Assembly (NCBI RefSeq): GCF_900250075.1
Contig: NZ_LT977071.1
Location: 1,030,033 to 1,094,032, forward strand
DNA: 64,000 nucleotides
From: Cupriavidus taiwanensis
GTDB taxonomy: Bacteria > Pseudomonadota > Gammaproteobacteria > Burkholderiales > Burkholderiaceae
Direction of reading: 5' to 3'
Shown: positions 35,597-46,027 of the stretch, piece by piece
How the letters are laid out: each line of letters starts with the position of its first letter
Numbering within the stretch: position 1 is the stretch's first letter
Notes under the pieces: model-generated
The model's input: the letters and a program-made list of their open reading frames with translations, nothing else
Database searches by the model: none
What the model was told of the DNA's origin: nothing
Position numbers and translations under genes: made by a program

Positions 35597-36298
35597 ATGA
35601 CCCGTCTTGCCCAATATCGCCGTCCCTACTGGGACACCCAGCCCGAATACCGCTTCGACCCCTACGCTTCCACGCAGAAGCGCTCGCCGGGCCAGCCGCT
35701 GATTGCGCTGCCCCAGTCGCTGTCCGAAGTGACCGGTCCCACCTTCGGCGCCGAATTCGTCCGCGAAGGCGATAACGACCTTACCGCCGGCAACGGCGGG
35801 GAGCCCATCGGCGAGCGCATCCTGGTGACCGGCCGCGTGCTCGACGAGAATGGCCGGCCAGTTCCGAACGCGCTGATCGAGGTGTGGCAGGCCAACGCCG
35901 CCGGCCGCTACGTCCACAAGCGCGACCAGCATGACGCGCCGCTGGACCCGCATTTCTCTGGCGAGGGCCGCACCGTTACCGACGCCAACGGGCACTACCG
36001 GTTCAAGACCATCAGGCCCGGCGCCTATCCCTGGCGCAACCACCACAACGCCTGGCGGCCGCAGCATATCCACTTCTCGCTGTTCGGCAATGCCTACGCC
36101 ACGCGGCTGGTGACGCAGATGTATTTCCCCGGCGATCCGCTGCTGCCGTTCGATCCGATCTTCAATTGCGTGCCGGACCAGAAGGCGCGCGACCGGCTCA
36201 TCGCCAGTCTCGACTGGGAGACTACCCAGCCCGAATACGCGCTGGGCTACCGTTTCGATATCGTGCTGCGTGGCCGCGATGCCACGCCGATGGAGTAA
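35597..36298 (+). CDS. pcaH: Protocatechuate 3,4-dioxygenase beta subunit
   Basis: A 233-residue subunit (MTRLAQYRRPYWDTQPEYRF). It supplies the Fe(III) ligands: a Tyr in GRYVHKRDQH, and Tyr, His, His in PGAYPW and PQHIHFSLFG. With PcaG it cleaves protocatechuate between the hydroxyls to 3-carboxy-cis,cis-muconate in the cytoplasm. AAGGAG is 8 bases before ATG 35597. pcaG follows after 4 bases, so the two are translationally linked. Its expression should depend on PcaQ from the divergent gene. Confidence 0.97.
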   Translation: MTRLAQYRRPYWDTQPEYRFDPYASTQKRSPGQPLIALPQSLSEVTGPTFGAEFVREGDNDLTAGNGGEPIGERILVTGRVLDENGRPVPNALIEVWQANAAGRYVHKRDQHDAPLDPHFSGEGRTVTDANGHYRFKTIRPGAYPWRNHHNAWRPQHIHFSLFGNAYATRLVTQMYFPGDPLLPFDPIFNCVPDQKARDRLIASLDWETTQPEYALGYRFDIVLRGRDATPME

Positions 36299-36302
36299 GA
36301 CC

Positions 36303-36884
36303 ATGCTTTACGCCACCGCATCCCAGACCGTCGGTCCTTATCTTCATATCGGCCTGAGCGGGCTGAACTGCGCCGACCTGACCGCCAGCGCCCCGGACCT
36401 GGCCGGCCAGCGCATCGTGATCGAAGGCCGCGTCACCGACGGCAATGGCGAGCCCGTGCCCGACGGCATGGTCGAGATCTGGCAGGCCAATCCCGCCGGT
36501 CGCTACCGCCACGCCGAAGACACGTGCGAGCTGCCGCTGGTGCCCGGCTTTACCGGCTTCGGCCGCGTGCCGACCGAGGCCGACGGGTCGTTCCGCTTCG
36601 TCACCGTCAAGCCCGGCGCCGTGCCCGGGGCCGACGGCCGGCAGCAGGCGCCGCACATCATGGTGTCGGTGTTCATGCGCGGGCTGGTCAAGCACGTTGC
36701 CACGCGCATGTACTTTCCGGACGAGGCCGCGGCCAATGCGGCGGATCCGGTGCTGGCGCTGGTGCCGGCCGAGCGGCGCGGCACGCTCGTTGGCATCGAT
36801 TCCGGCAACGAGGCCGGCAACGCCACGCTGCGCTGGAACATCGTGCTGCAAGGTCCGGACGAGACGGTGTTCTTCGATATCTGA
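36303..36884 (+). CDS. pcaG: Protocatechuate 3,4-dioxygenase alpha subunit
   Basis: A 193-residue subunit (MLYATASQTVGPYLHIGL). It has the intradiol dioxygenase fold (IEGRVTDGNGEPVPDGMVEIWQ; FRFVTVKPGAVPG) but lacks the iron ligands, having PHIMVSVF where PcaH has PQHIHFSLF, as expected for the alpha chain. Its ribosome site GGAG overlaps the end of pcaH. The alpha-beta pair forms the dioxygenase core. pcaB follows after a 94-base gap containing a strong hairpin. Confidence 0.97.
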   Translation: MLYATASQTVGPYLHIGLSGLNCADLTASAPDLAGQRIVIEGRVTDGNGEPVPDGMVEIWQANPAGRYRHAEDTCELPLVPGFTGFGRVPTEADGSFRFVTVKPGAVPGADGRQQAPHIMVSVFMRGLVKHVATRMYFPDEAAANAADPVLALVPAERRGTLVGIDSGNEAGNATLRWNIVLQGPDETVFFDI

Positions 36885-36891
36885 CCCGCGG

Positions 36892-36924
36892 CGCCGGCGG
36901 CCGGGCATCTGCCGGCCGCCGGCG
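36892..36924 (+). repeat. 13-bp perfect hairpin between pcaG and pcaB
   Basis: CGCCGGCGGCCGG (36892-36904) and its reverse complement (36912-36924) flank a 7-base loop, 7 bases after the pcaG stop. No T-run follows, so it is more likely to stabilise the pcaHG message or weaken read-through to pcaB than to end transcription fully. Confidence 0.6.
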
Positions 36925-36978
36925 ACAGACGCATAATCAGGTGGTCGTCATCGCCACGACCCCCTACCGATCGCCCCC

Positions 36979-38367
36979 ATGCCAACCGTCACGCGTCTTA
37001 CCGATCCCATGTTCGGCAGCCCCGCGGTGCAGGACATCTTCTCCGACACCGGCACCGTGCAGCGCATGCTTGCCGTCGAGGCCGCGCTCGCGCGCGCCGA
37101 AGCGCAATGCGGCGTGATCCCGGCCGCTGCCGCGACCGTCATCACCGAAGTCTGCCGCGACGTCGGCGCCATCGACCGCGATGCGCTGGCACAGGCCGCG
37201 GTCGCTGCCGGCAATCTTGCCATTCCCTTCGTCAAGCAACTGACCGCCGCCGTGGTTGCGCGCGATGCCGATGCTGCGCGATTCGTGCACTGGGGCGCCA
37301 CCAGCCAGGACATCATCGACTCCGCGCTGGTGCTCCAGCTCGGAGACGCGCTGCGCGTACTCGATGCCGACCTGGTCCGCCTGGGTGAATCCTGCACCGC
37401 GCTGGCCAGCGCGCATCGCGCCACGCCGATGGTGGCGCGCACCTGGCTGCAGCATGCTCTGCCGACCACCTTTGGCTGCAAGGCCGCCGGCTGGCTCGAC
37501 GCGCTGCGCCGCGACCTCGCCCGCCTTGGTGCAGCGCGCGCGCAGGCCCGCGCGCTGCAGTTCGGCGGCGCCGCGGGCACGCTCGCGAGCCTGGGCGACG
37601 CCGCGCCCGGCGTGACCGCCGCACTGGCCCGCGAACTCGGCCTGGTCGCGCCCGTGCTGCCGTGGCATGCGCATCGCGACCGCATGGTCGAGGTGGCCAC
37701 CACGCTCGGCATGCTGACCGGCACGCTCGGCAAGATGGCTCGCGACATCTCGCTGCTGATGCAGACCGAGGTGGCGGAAGTGGCCGAGCCCGCCGGGCCC
37801 GGCCGTGGCGGTTCCAGCACCATGCCGCACAAGCGCAATCCGGTGGGTTGCGCGGCGGTGCTGACGGCGTCGGTGCGGGTGCCGCCGCTGGTGGCCACCA
37901 TGCTGTCAGGCATGGTGCAGGAACACGAGCGTGCGCTGGGCGGCTGGCAGGCGGAATGGGACACGCTGCCGCAGATCGTCGCGCTGGCCGCGGGCGCGCT
38001 GCGCCAGATGGGCGAGGTGGTGGCGGGGCTGCAGGTCGATGCGGCGCGCATGCGTGGCAATCTCGATCTCACGCATGGGTTGATACTCGGCGAGGCCGCG
38101 ATGCTGGAACTCGGAGGCACGATCGGCCGGCTGCAAGCGCACCACGTGGTGGAGAGCGCCTCGCGCCGCGCCGTCGCCGACGGCACCAGCCTGCGCGATG
38201 CGCTGGCCCGTACGCTGCAGGAAGAACCGGCCCACGCGGGCTTGCTCGACGACACCACGCTCGACCGCCTTGCCAATCCTGCCAACTATGCGGGCCAGTC
38301 ATCGGCTTTCGCGGATGCGGCGGTGCAGGCGTGGCAATCCGCGCTTGCCGAACGTGCCGCACGGTAA
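36979..38367 (+). CDS. pcaB: 3-carboxy-cis,cis-muconate cycloisomerase
   Basis: A 462-residue member of the fumarase/aspartase superfamily, with the signature GGSSTMPHKRNP and HWGATSQDIIDSALVLQ. The start MPTVTRLTDPMFGSPAVQDIFSD is typical of PcaB and not of adenylosuccinate lyase. It closes 3-carboxymuconate to the gamma-carboxymuconolactone. No clear ribosome site precedes ATG 36979. pcaL follows 27 bases later. Length matches the family (about 450). Confidence 0.96.
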   Translation: MPTVTRLTDPMFGSPAVQDIFSDTGTVQRMLAVEAALARAEAQCGVIPAAAATVITEVCRDVGAIDRDALAQAAVAAGNLAIPFVKQLTAAVVARDADAARFVHWGATSQDIIDSALVLQLGDALRVLDADLVRLGESCTALASAHRATPMVARTWLQHALPTTFGCKAAGWLDALRRDLARLGAARAQARALQFGGAAGTLASLGDAAPGVTAALARELGLVAPVLPWHAHRDRMVEVATTLGMLTGTLGKMARDISLLMQTEVAEVAEPAGPGRGGSSTMPHKRNPVGCAAVLTASVRVPPLVATMLSGMVQEHERALGGWQAEWDTLPQIVALAAGALRQMGEVVAGLQVDAARMRGNLDLTHGLILGEAAMLELGGTIGRLQAHHVVESASRRAVADGTSLRDALARTLQEEPAHAGLLDDTTLDRLANPANYAGQSSAFADAAVQAWQSALAERAAR

Positions 38368-38394
38368 CTCGCCAAGGATTCTCAGGAGACTGCA

Positions 38395-39570
38395 TTGCCC
38401 TATCTCGATCATGCCGGTGCCCGGCTCTTCTACACCGTCGACGGCCCCGAGGCCGCACCGGCCATCATCTTCTCCAACTCGCTCGGCACCGACCACACCA
38501 TGTGGGCGCCGCAGGCCGCCGCGCTGGCCGGGCGCTTTCGCGTGGTGCGCTACGACACGCGCGGACACGGCCGCTCGACCGCACCCGGTGATGCCTTCAC
38601 GGTTGAACAGCTCGGTCAGGATGTGGTCGCCATCCTGGACGCATTGCGGATTGACCAAGCGGTGTTCTGCGGCCTGTCATTGGGCGGCCTGACAGGGATG
38701 TGGCTCGGCATCCATGCGCCCGAGCGCTTCTGCCGCATCGTGCTGGCCAATACCGCGGCAAAGATCGGCAACGCAGAGGGATGGAACACGCGCATCGACA
38801 CCGTGCTGCAAGACGGCATGGCCGGGATGGTCGCGCCATCGATCGAACGTTGGTTCACGCCCGGGTTTGCCGCCACCTCGGACCGTGCGCTGGATGGCCT
38901 GCGCGGCGTGCTGGCAGGACTCGATCCGCGCGGCTATGCGGCCAGCTGCGCGGCGGTGCGTGACGCAGATTTCCGCGAGACGGTGTCGTCGATCACGGTG
39001 CCGGTGCTGGTTGTCGCCGGCAGCCAGGACCCGTCGACCACCGCGCAAGAGGGCCGCGCGCTGGCCGATGCCATTCCCGGTGCGCGCTTCGTCGAACTGC
39101 CTGCCGCGCATATTTCCAGCTTCGAGCAGCCAGGCCGCTTCACCGCTGCACTGGTGGACTTCGTGCAAGGCCGCCTGCCCGTGACTGACGACCACGCGCG
39201 CTATGAGGCCGGCCTTTCAGTGAGGCGCCAGGTGCTCGGCAGCGCGCATGTCGATCGTTCGCTGGCGCGGCTGACGCCGCTCAACGAAGAATTCCAGAAC
39301 CTGATCACGCGCTATGCCTGGGGCGAGATCTGGACGCGCGAGGGCCTGCCGCGCCATACGCGCAGCCTGCTGACCATCGCCATGATGGTGGCGCTGAACC
39401 GCCCGGAAGAACTGAAGCTGCATCTGCGCGCCGCGGCCAACAACGGCGTCACGCGCGACCAGATCAAGGAAGTGCTGCTGCAGACCGCGATCTATTGCGG
39501 TGTGCCGGCGGCGAATTCGGCCTTCCACCTGGCCGAGGAAATCTTCGCCGCGATGGACCAGCCGGACTGA
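38395..39570 (+). CDS. pcaL: PcaL: fused 3-oxoadipate enol-lactonase and 4-carboxymuconolactone decarboxylase
   Basis: A 391-residue fusion. Residues 1-260 are an alpha/beta-hydrolase (PcaD): SNSLGTDHTMW, RYDTRGHGRS, nucleophile in CGLSLGGLTG, Asp in AGSQDPSTT and His in AAHISSFEQP. Residues 270-391 are a carboxymuconolactone decarboxylase (PcaC): RRQVLGSAHVDRSL, RYAWGEIWTREGLPRHTRSL and IYCGVPAANSAFHLAEE. One protein thus decarboxylates the lactone and opens it to 3-oxoadipate. The start is TTG 38395 with AGGAG 6 bases upstream. The frame runs without break through both halves. pcaIJF, needed for the last steps, are not in the window. Confidence 0.95.
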   Translation: MPYLDHAGARLFYTVDGPEAAPAIIFSNSLGTDHTMWAPQAAALAGRFRVVRYDTRGHGRSTAPGDAFTVEQLGQDVVAILDALRIDQAVFCGLSLGGLTGMWLGIHAPERFCRIVLANTAAKIGNAEGWNTRIDTVLQDGMAGMVAPSIERWFTPGFAATSDRALDGLRGVLAGLDPRGYAASCAAVRDADFRETVSSITVPVLVVAGSQDPSTTAQEGRALADAIPGARFVELPAAHISSFEQPGRFTAALVDFVQGRLPVTDDHARYEAGLSVRRQVLGSAHVDRSLARLTPLNEEFQNLITRYAWGEIWTREGLPRHTRSLLTIAMMVALNRPEELKLHLRAAANNGVTRDQIKEVLLQTAIYCGVPAANSAFHLAEEIFAAMDQPD

Positions 39571-41763
<2,193 letters not shown>

Positions 41764-42001
41764 GCGCTGAACGGGAGCCACTGCCGCCAGCGAAGGCTCC
41801 CCTGTCCCGCGAAGTGGGAAAGGGCAGCAAACCGGCAGCGCGCCAGCGTTGTCGCGACCCCATGCCACTGCAGTGGTGCGGCGTCATGGTGGGTCGGCGA
41901 TTGCCGTTGTCCGATTTCGGATCAAGGCCTGTCGCCTGCCGGTTTGGCCGCTGGCTGCGCCGTCCCTAGACTCAAGCCGTTCGAGTCAAGGAGAACGCGC
42001 C

Positions 42002-42988
42002 ATGGCAAACCTGCCACCCATCTTTCCCAATCTGCACGCCTGCCTGCTCGGGGTTCTTTGCCTGGCCCCGGCCGGCGCTGCCGTCGCCCAGGACTGGCCC
42101 ATCAAGCCGGTCACGCTGGTGGTTCCGTTCCCGGCCGGCGGCGGCACCGACCTGCTGGTCCGCACCATCCAGCCCCGGCTGCAGGCGGCGCTCGGGCAGC
42201 CTGTGGTGATCGACAACCGCAGCGGTGCGGGCGGCACCATCGGCGCTGCGTTTGTGGCGCGTGCCGCGCCGGATGGCTACGTGGTGGGCGTGGCGACCAC
42301 CAGCACGCATGCGGTCAGCGCCAGCGTCTATCCCAAGCTGCCGTACAAGCCCGCCGCCGACTTTGCCTACGCTGGCTTTATCGGCACGTCGCCATATGTG
42401 CTCGCGGTCAATCGCGCACTGCAGGCAGCTGACGTGAAGGCGCTGCTCGACCGGTTGCGCCACGACAAACCTGCGCAGCACAGCTTTGCCTCGGTCGGCG
42501 TGGGCACGGTCTCGCACCTGATCGGCGTGCAGTTCCAGGCGTTGGCCAGAGTGCCGCTGACGCATGTGCCGTATCGCGGCGCCGCGCCCGCTTATACCGA
42601 CCTCATCGGTGGCCAGGTACAGCTGATGTTCGACAACCCCGCGGGACTGGTGCCGTATCTCCGCGCCGGCAAGCTGGCTGCGGTCGCCACGACCGCGCCG
42701 ACGCCGCTACTGCCCGGCGTGCCGACCTTCGCCAGCCAGGGCGTGCCGGGCTTCGCGCAGCAGCTCTGGTATGGACTGGCGTTTCCGCGCGGGACGCCGG
42801 CACCGATCGTTGCGCGCATGAACCAGGCGCTCAACCAGGTGCTGGCGGACAAGGACACCATCCGCGAACTCGCCGACAAGGGCGTGACGGCACGCCCGGG
42901 CACGCCTGCGGAGATGCTCGCCACCGTGCAGCACGACTTGTCTTACTGGGGCGAGATTGCCCGGTCCGTGGGAGCGACGATTGAATAA
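42002..42988 (+). CDS. Bug-family (TTT) periplasmic solute-binding protein
   Basis: A 328-residue protein with a signal peptide (ACLLGVLCLAPAGAAVAQ) and the Bug start DWPIKPVTLVVPFPAGGGTDLLV, followed by GQPVVIDNRSGAGGTIGAAFVA and LTHVPYRGAAPAYTDLIGGQVQLMFDN. AAGGAGA lies 7 bases before ATG 42002. Its stop overlaps the start of the PhzF-like gene, so it is co-transcribed with that gene and the RidA-like gene. No TctA/TctB genes are near. The ligand is likely a carboxylate or an amino-acid derivative handled by those enzymes. Confidence 0.94.
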   Translation: MANLPPIFPNLHACLLGVLCLAPAGAAVAQDWPIKPVTLVVPFPAGGGTDLLVRTIQPRLQAALGQPVVIDNRSGAGGTIGAAFVARAAPDGYVVGVATTSTHAVSASVYPKLPYKPAADFAYAGFIGTSPYVLAVNRALQAADVKALLDRLRHDKPAQHSFASVGVGTVSHLIGVQFQALARVPLTHVPYRGAAPAYTDLIGGQVQLMFDNPAGLVPYLRAGKLAAVATTAPTPLLPGVPTFASQGVPGFAQQLWYGLAFPRGTPAPIVARMNQALNQVLADKDTIRELADKGVTARPGTPAEMLATVQHDLSYWGEIARSVGATIE

Positions 42989-43886
42989 GCCACAGCTGCA
43001 CACCATGCCCGCGCGCGGCGGCGCGGCGCTAATCGACGTGTTCGTGCGGGGCTCCGGCGGCGGCAACCCGGTACCGCTGGTGGCCGATGCACAAGGCATG
43101 TCCGAGGCGGAGATGCAGCAGGTCGCGGCGCGGCATGGCCATGAATCGGCCTTTGTGCTGCCGCCGTCGGCCGATGGGGCGGACCTGCGCCTGCGCTTCT
43201 TCGTGCCACGGCACGAGATGGAGATGTGCGGCCATGCCACGGTGGGCGCGTTGTGGGCGCTGCGCCAATGGGGCCGCTGGACCGCGCCGGCCGCGCGCGT
43301 CGAGACGCTGAGCGGCATCGTGACGGCGCGCTGGGACGACGCGGCGCAGCGGGTGTGGATTTCGCAGCCGCCGGTGCAGGCAAGCGCGCTGGATGCGGCC
43401 TGCCGCCGGTCGGTCGCCGCGGTGCTGGGCCTGCCTGGCGATGGCGGCGGTTATGCCATGACCAACGCCTGCACCAGCCGCGTCAAGACGCTGGTGGCGA
43501 TGCCGGATGTGGCGGCGCTGGCCGCGCTGCGGCCGGACTTCGCACGGATGGCGGCGTTGTGCGATGCGATCGGGTCCACCGGGCTGTACCCGTATGCGGA
43601 TGCGGCAACCGACGATCCCCCGGCTCCGCCAGCCACGCGGGCGGTGCATGCTCGGCAGTTTCCGCGTGCTTCCGGCTACCCGGAAGACGCCGCCACCGGC
43701 ATTGCCGCCGCCGCGCTGTGGGGACACCTTGCCGGCAATGCCGGAGAAAGCGCGCCAGTACTCGCGGTACGGCAGGGCGAAACCATGGGCCGGCCGTCGG
43801 AAATCCTGGTGGCGCCGCGCGTGGCGGCCGACGGCACGGCGCAGGGTTGCTGGCTTACCGGCGCGGTCCATTGGAGCCAGCCATGA
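42981..43886 (+). CDS. PhzF-family isomerase/epimerase
   Basis: A 301-residue protein with the PhzF/diaminopimelate-epimerase-like fold. The catalytic Glu55 lies in RHGHESAFVLP, MEMCGHATVGALWAL is the first conserved Gly-rich block and SGYPEDAATGIAAAALWGHL the second. PhzF enzymes shift double bonds or protons without cofactor. The start is taken as TTG 42981, with GGGAG 6 bases before it, overlapping the Bug stop by 8 bases; ATG 43005 is possible but lacks a ribosome site. Its stop overlaps the next start (ATGA). The substrate is unknown. Confidence 0.88.
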   Translation: MNKPQLHTMPARGGAALIDVFVRGSGGGNPVPLVADAQGMSEAEMQQVAARHGHESAFVLPPSADGADLRLRFFVPRHEMEMCGHATVGALWALRQWGRWTAPAARVETLSGIVTARWDDAAQRVWISQPPVQASALDAACRRSVAAVLGLPGDGGGYAMTNACTSRVKTLVAMPDVAALAALRPDFARMAALCDAIGSTGLYPYADAATDDPPAPPATRAVHARQFPRASGYPEDAATGIAAAALWGHLAGNAGESAPVLAVRQGETMGRPSEILVAPRVAADGTAQGCWLTGAVHWSQP

Positions 43887-44350
43887 GCGCCACCACGCCG
43901 GAAGCGCGGCTCGCGGCCGCGGGCTTTGCGCTGCCGGACGCGCCCGTCCCGCGCGGCAACTACGCGCCGGCCTGCGCGATCGACGGACGCGTCAGCATCA
44001 GCGGCCAGACGCCCCGGCGTGACGGCATTGCCATGGCCGGCTGCTGCGCCACCGAAGCCGATCTGCCGGCCGCTCGCCTTGCCGCCGAGGTGGCGATGCT
44101 GAATGCGCTGGCTGTATTGCGGGCAGCCGCCGGTGGCGAACTGGCGGCGGTGCGGCAGGTCACGCGGCTGCGCGGCTTCGTGCGGGCGCACGGCGATTTC
44201 ACCCGGCATTCGCTGGTGGTGGACAGTGCCTCCGCGCTGCTGACACTGGCTTTCCCGGATCAGGCGCTGCCGGCCCGCACCGCGGTGGGGGTGGCGAGCC
44301 TGCCGGACCGTGCCTGGATCGAGATCGAGCTGGAGGCCTACCTGGCGTGA
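43883..44350 (+). CDS. RidA-family (YjgF/YER057c/UK114) protein
   Basis: A 155-residue protein of the larger RidA subgroup (MSATTPEARLAAAGFALPDAP). GNYAPACAIDGRVSISGQTPRRDG and LAAEVAMLNALAVLRAAAGGELAAVRQVTRLRGFV are the conserved blocks; the C-terminal RTAVGVASLPDRAWIEIELEAYL carries the usual Arg and Glu region. RidA proteins deaminate reactive enamine/imine intermediates. It starts in an ATGA overlap with the PhzF-like gene, so the Bug, PhzF and RidA genes form one operon, perhaps for use of an amino-acid-like compound. Confidence 0.9.
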   Translation: MSATTPEARLAAAGFALPDAPVPRGNYAPACAIDGRVSISGQTPRRDGIAMAGCCATEADLPAARLAAEVAMLNALAVLRAAAGGELAAVRQVTRLRGFVRAHGDFTRHSLVVDSASALLTLAFPDQALPARTAVGVASLPDRAWIEIELEAYLA

Positions 44351-44376
44351 CCGGCAGGAATGCCCGGCCGGTGCGC

Positions 44377-45198
44377 TCAGCGCGCTGGCGGGACCTCGCG
44401 CAGCAGGCGCGCGAGATGGCCGCTGCTGGCAAAGCCAAGGCGCTCGCTGACGCGGGACAGCGGCAGCCCTTCTGCCAGCAGGCTGCGCGCATGCGCCGCG
44501 AGCACGCGCCGGCGGACCGCGACCGGGCTCGCGCCGAACTCGAGCTGGCAGGCGCGCTGCAGCTGCCGCGCCGAAACGCCCAGGGTGCAGGCCGCGGCAT
44601 CGATCGACGGCAGCGCCTGGTCGCGCTCCAGCGCCGCGCTGAAGCATCGCACCAGCCGGAGCGCGAGCGAGGCCGGCTCCTGCGGCAGCGCCAGCAGCGG
44701 GCTGGCCATGATCTGGCCGACGACGGCGCGCACCAGCAGCTCCGCGCTGGCGGGCGCAAGCCCGGGCGTCAGCAGTGCTTCGAGCATTGCCAGCGCGGCG
44801 CCGTCGAGCCGCAGCGCACCGTAAGGCGCGGCGCTGCGCAGCCTGTCGGGAGGCAGGTAGAGTTCGCCGTGATGCTGTCGTCCGGCTTCCGCCGCGGTGA
44901 AATGGCGCGTCGACGCCGGCAGCAGCACCGCCCCGCCGCGTACCAGCGTGGCCGCGACCGGGCCGGGCTGCTGCGTGTCGGGCTGGCTTTCCCACACGCT
45001 GCGCAGCCGGCCGGCGCGCGTCCACAGCAGCATGCTGCAGTCGTGCGTATGCCATTCGCGCCGGAATCCCGCGTGGCGGCTTTCATGCAGGGCAAAGCCA
45101 CGCTCGGCGGTCAGGTGCAGCTTGGGGGAGTGATGTGTCAGGGCAGCCACTTTCGGGACGCGTGCGGGTTGATTGGCGCGTGCCGACGATGGTGCCAT
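44377..45198 (-). CDS. AraC-family transcriptional regulator
   Basis: A 273-residue protein. The N-terminal cupin-like sensor (HESRHAGFRREWHTHDCSMLLW; GAVLLPASTRHFTAAEAG) is followed by a C-terminal double helix-turn-helix (LGVSARQLQRACQLEFGASPVAVRRRVL; LGFASSGHLARLLREVP). The second motif is short, and the protein ends early compared with typical members. It is convergent with the RidA-like gene (26 bases) and lies next to nirE, so its target may be the Bug-PhzF-RidA operon; this is a guess from position. Confidence 0.88.
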   Translation of the reverse strand: MAPSSARANQPARVPKVAALTHHSPKLHLTAERGFALHESRHAGFRREWHTHDCSMLLWTRAGRLRSVWESQPDTQQPGPVAATLVRGGAVLLPASTRHFTAAEAGRQHHGELYLPPDRLRSAAPYGALRLDGAALAMLEALLTPGLAPASAELLVRAVVGQIMASPLLALPQEPASLALRLVRCFSAALERDQALPSIDAAACTLGVSARQLQRACQLEFGASPVAVRRRVLAAHARSLLAEGLPLSRVSERLGFASSGHLARLLREVPPAR

Positions 45199-45232
45199 AT
45201 CCCGGGCGGGACCGGGGAGTCCCGAGCCAGGA

Positions 45233-45994
45233 CTACGGCGCAGCGCACGACAAGGCCATCACCCGCGGCATCGCCTCGGCCACCACGCCGCCCGCCAGCA
45301 CCACCGCCGGACTGGCCATCCCGGCGGCCAGCGCATCGGCCAGCGCTTGCACCGTGCCGGCCCAGCAGCACTCTTGCGCGCCGCCCGCATGCATCACTAC
45401 TGCCGCCGGCGTATCGGCGCGCATGCCGGCCGCCAGCAGCCCGTCGCGGATCGCCGCGAGCCGGCTCATGCCCATGTAGATGACCAGCGTGGTGCCGCCG
45501 CGCACCAGCGCGTCCCAGTCCGGCGAGCCGTGTTCGCTGGTGTGCGCGGTGACGAAGGTGACGCCGTGGCAGTGGGCGCGGTGGGTCAGCGCGATGCCCA
45601 GGGCCTGCGCCGCCGCGACGCCGCTGCTGATGCCGTTGACCACTTCCACCGGCACGCCGTGCGCGCGCAGGAACGCGGCCTCTTCGCCGCCGCGGCCGAA
45701 CAGCAGCGGATCGCCACCCTTGACGCGCGCCACGGTGCGGCCGGCCAGCGCGTGCTGCAGCGTCAGCTGCTGGATGCGCGCCTGCGTGACCGAGCAGCGC
45801 CCGCCGCGCTTGCCGACCCACTCGACATGCGTGCCGGGCCGGGCATAGCAGGACATCTCCGGCGAGACCAGGTCATCGACCAGCCATACGTCGGCGCAAG
45901 AGAGCGCGCGCACCGCGCGCACCGTGACCAGGTCGGGGCTGCCGGGGCCGGCGCCGACCAGCCAGACCTTGCCGGGCTTGAGGGGAGAGTTCAT
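45233..45994 (-). CDS. nirE: Uroporphyrinogen-III C-methyltransferase, NirE
   Basis: A 253-residue SUMT-type methyltransferase: VGAGPGSPDLVTVRAV (residues 13-28), YARPGTHVEWVGKRGG, VARVKGGDPLLFGRGGEEAAFL and GMSRLAAIRDGLLAAG. It adds two methyl groups from SAM to uroporphyrinogen III to make precorrin-2, the first committed step toward siroheme and heme d1. It has no CysG dehydrogenase part. AGGAG is 9 bases before ATG 45994. As the last gene of the nir operon, 33 bases after nirN, it is the d1-dedicated copy. Confidence 0.94.
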   Translation of the reverse strand: MNSPLKPGKVWLVGAGPGSPDLVTVRAVRALSCADVWLVDDLVSPEMSCYARPGTHVEWVGKRGGRCSVTQARIQQLTLQHALAGRTVARVKGGDPLLFGRGGEEAAFLRAHGVPVEVVNGISSGVAAAQALGIALTHRAHCHGVTFVTAHTSEHGSPDWDALVRGGTTLVIYMGMSRLAAIRDGLLAAGMRADTPAAVVMHAGGAQECCWAGTVQALADALAAGMASPAVVLAGGVVAEAMPRVMALSCAAP

Positions 45995-46027
45995 GCGAGG
46001 GACTCCTGCGTGCGCGGCGGCCAGGCA

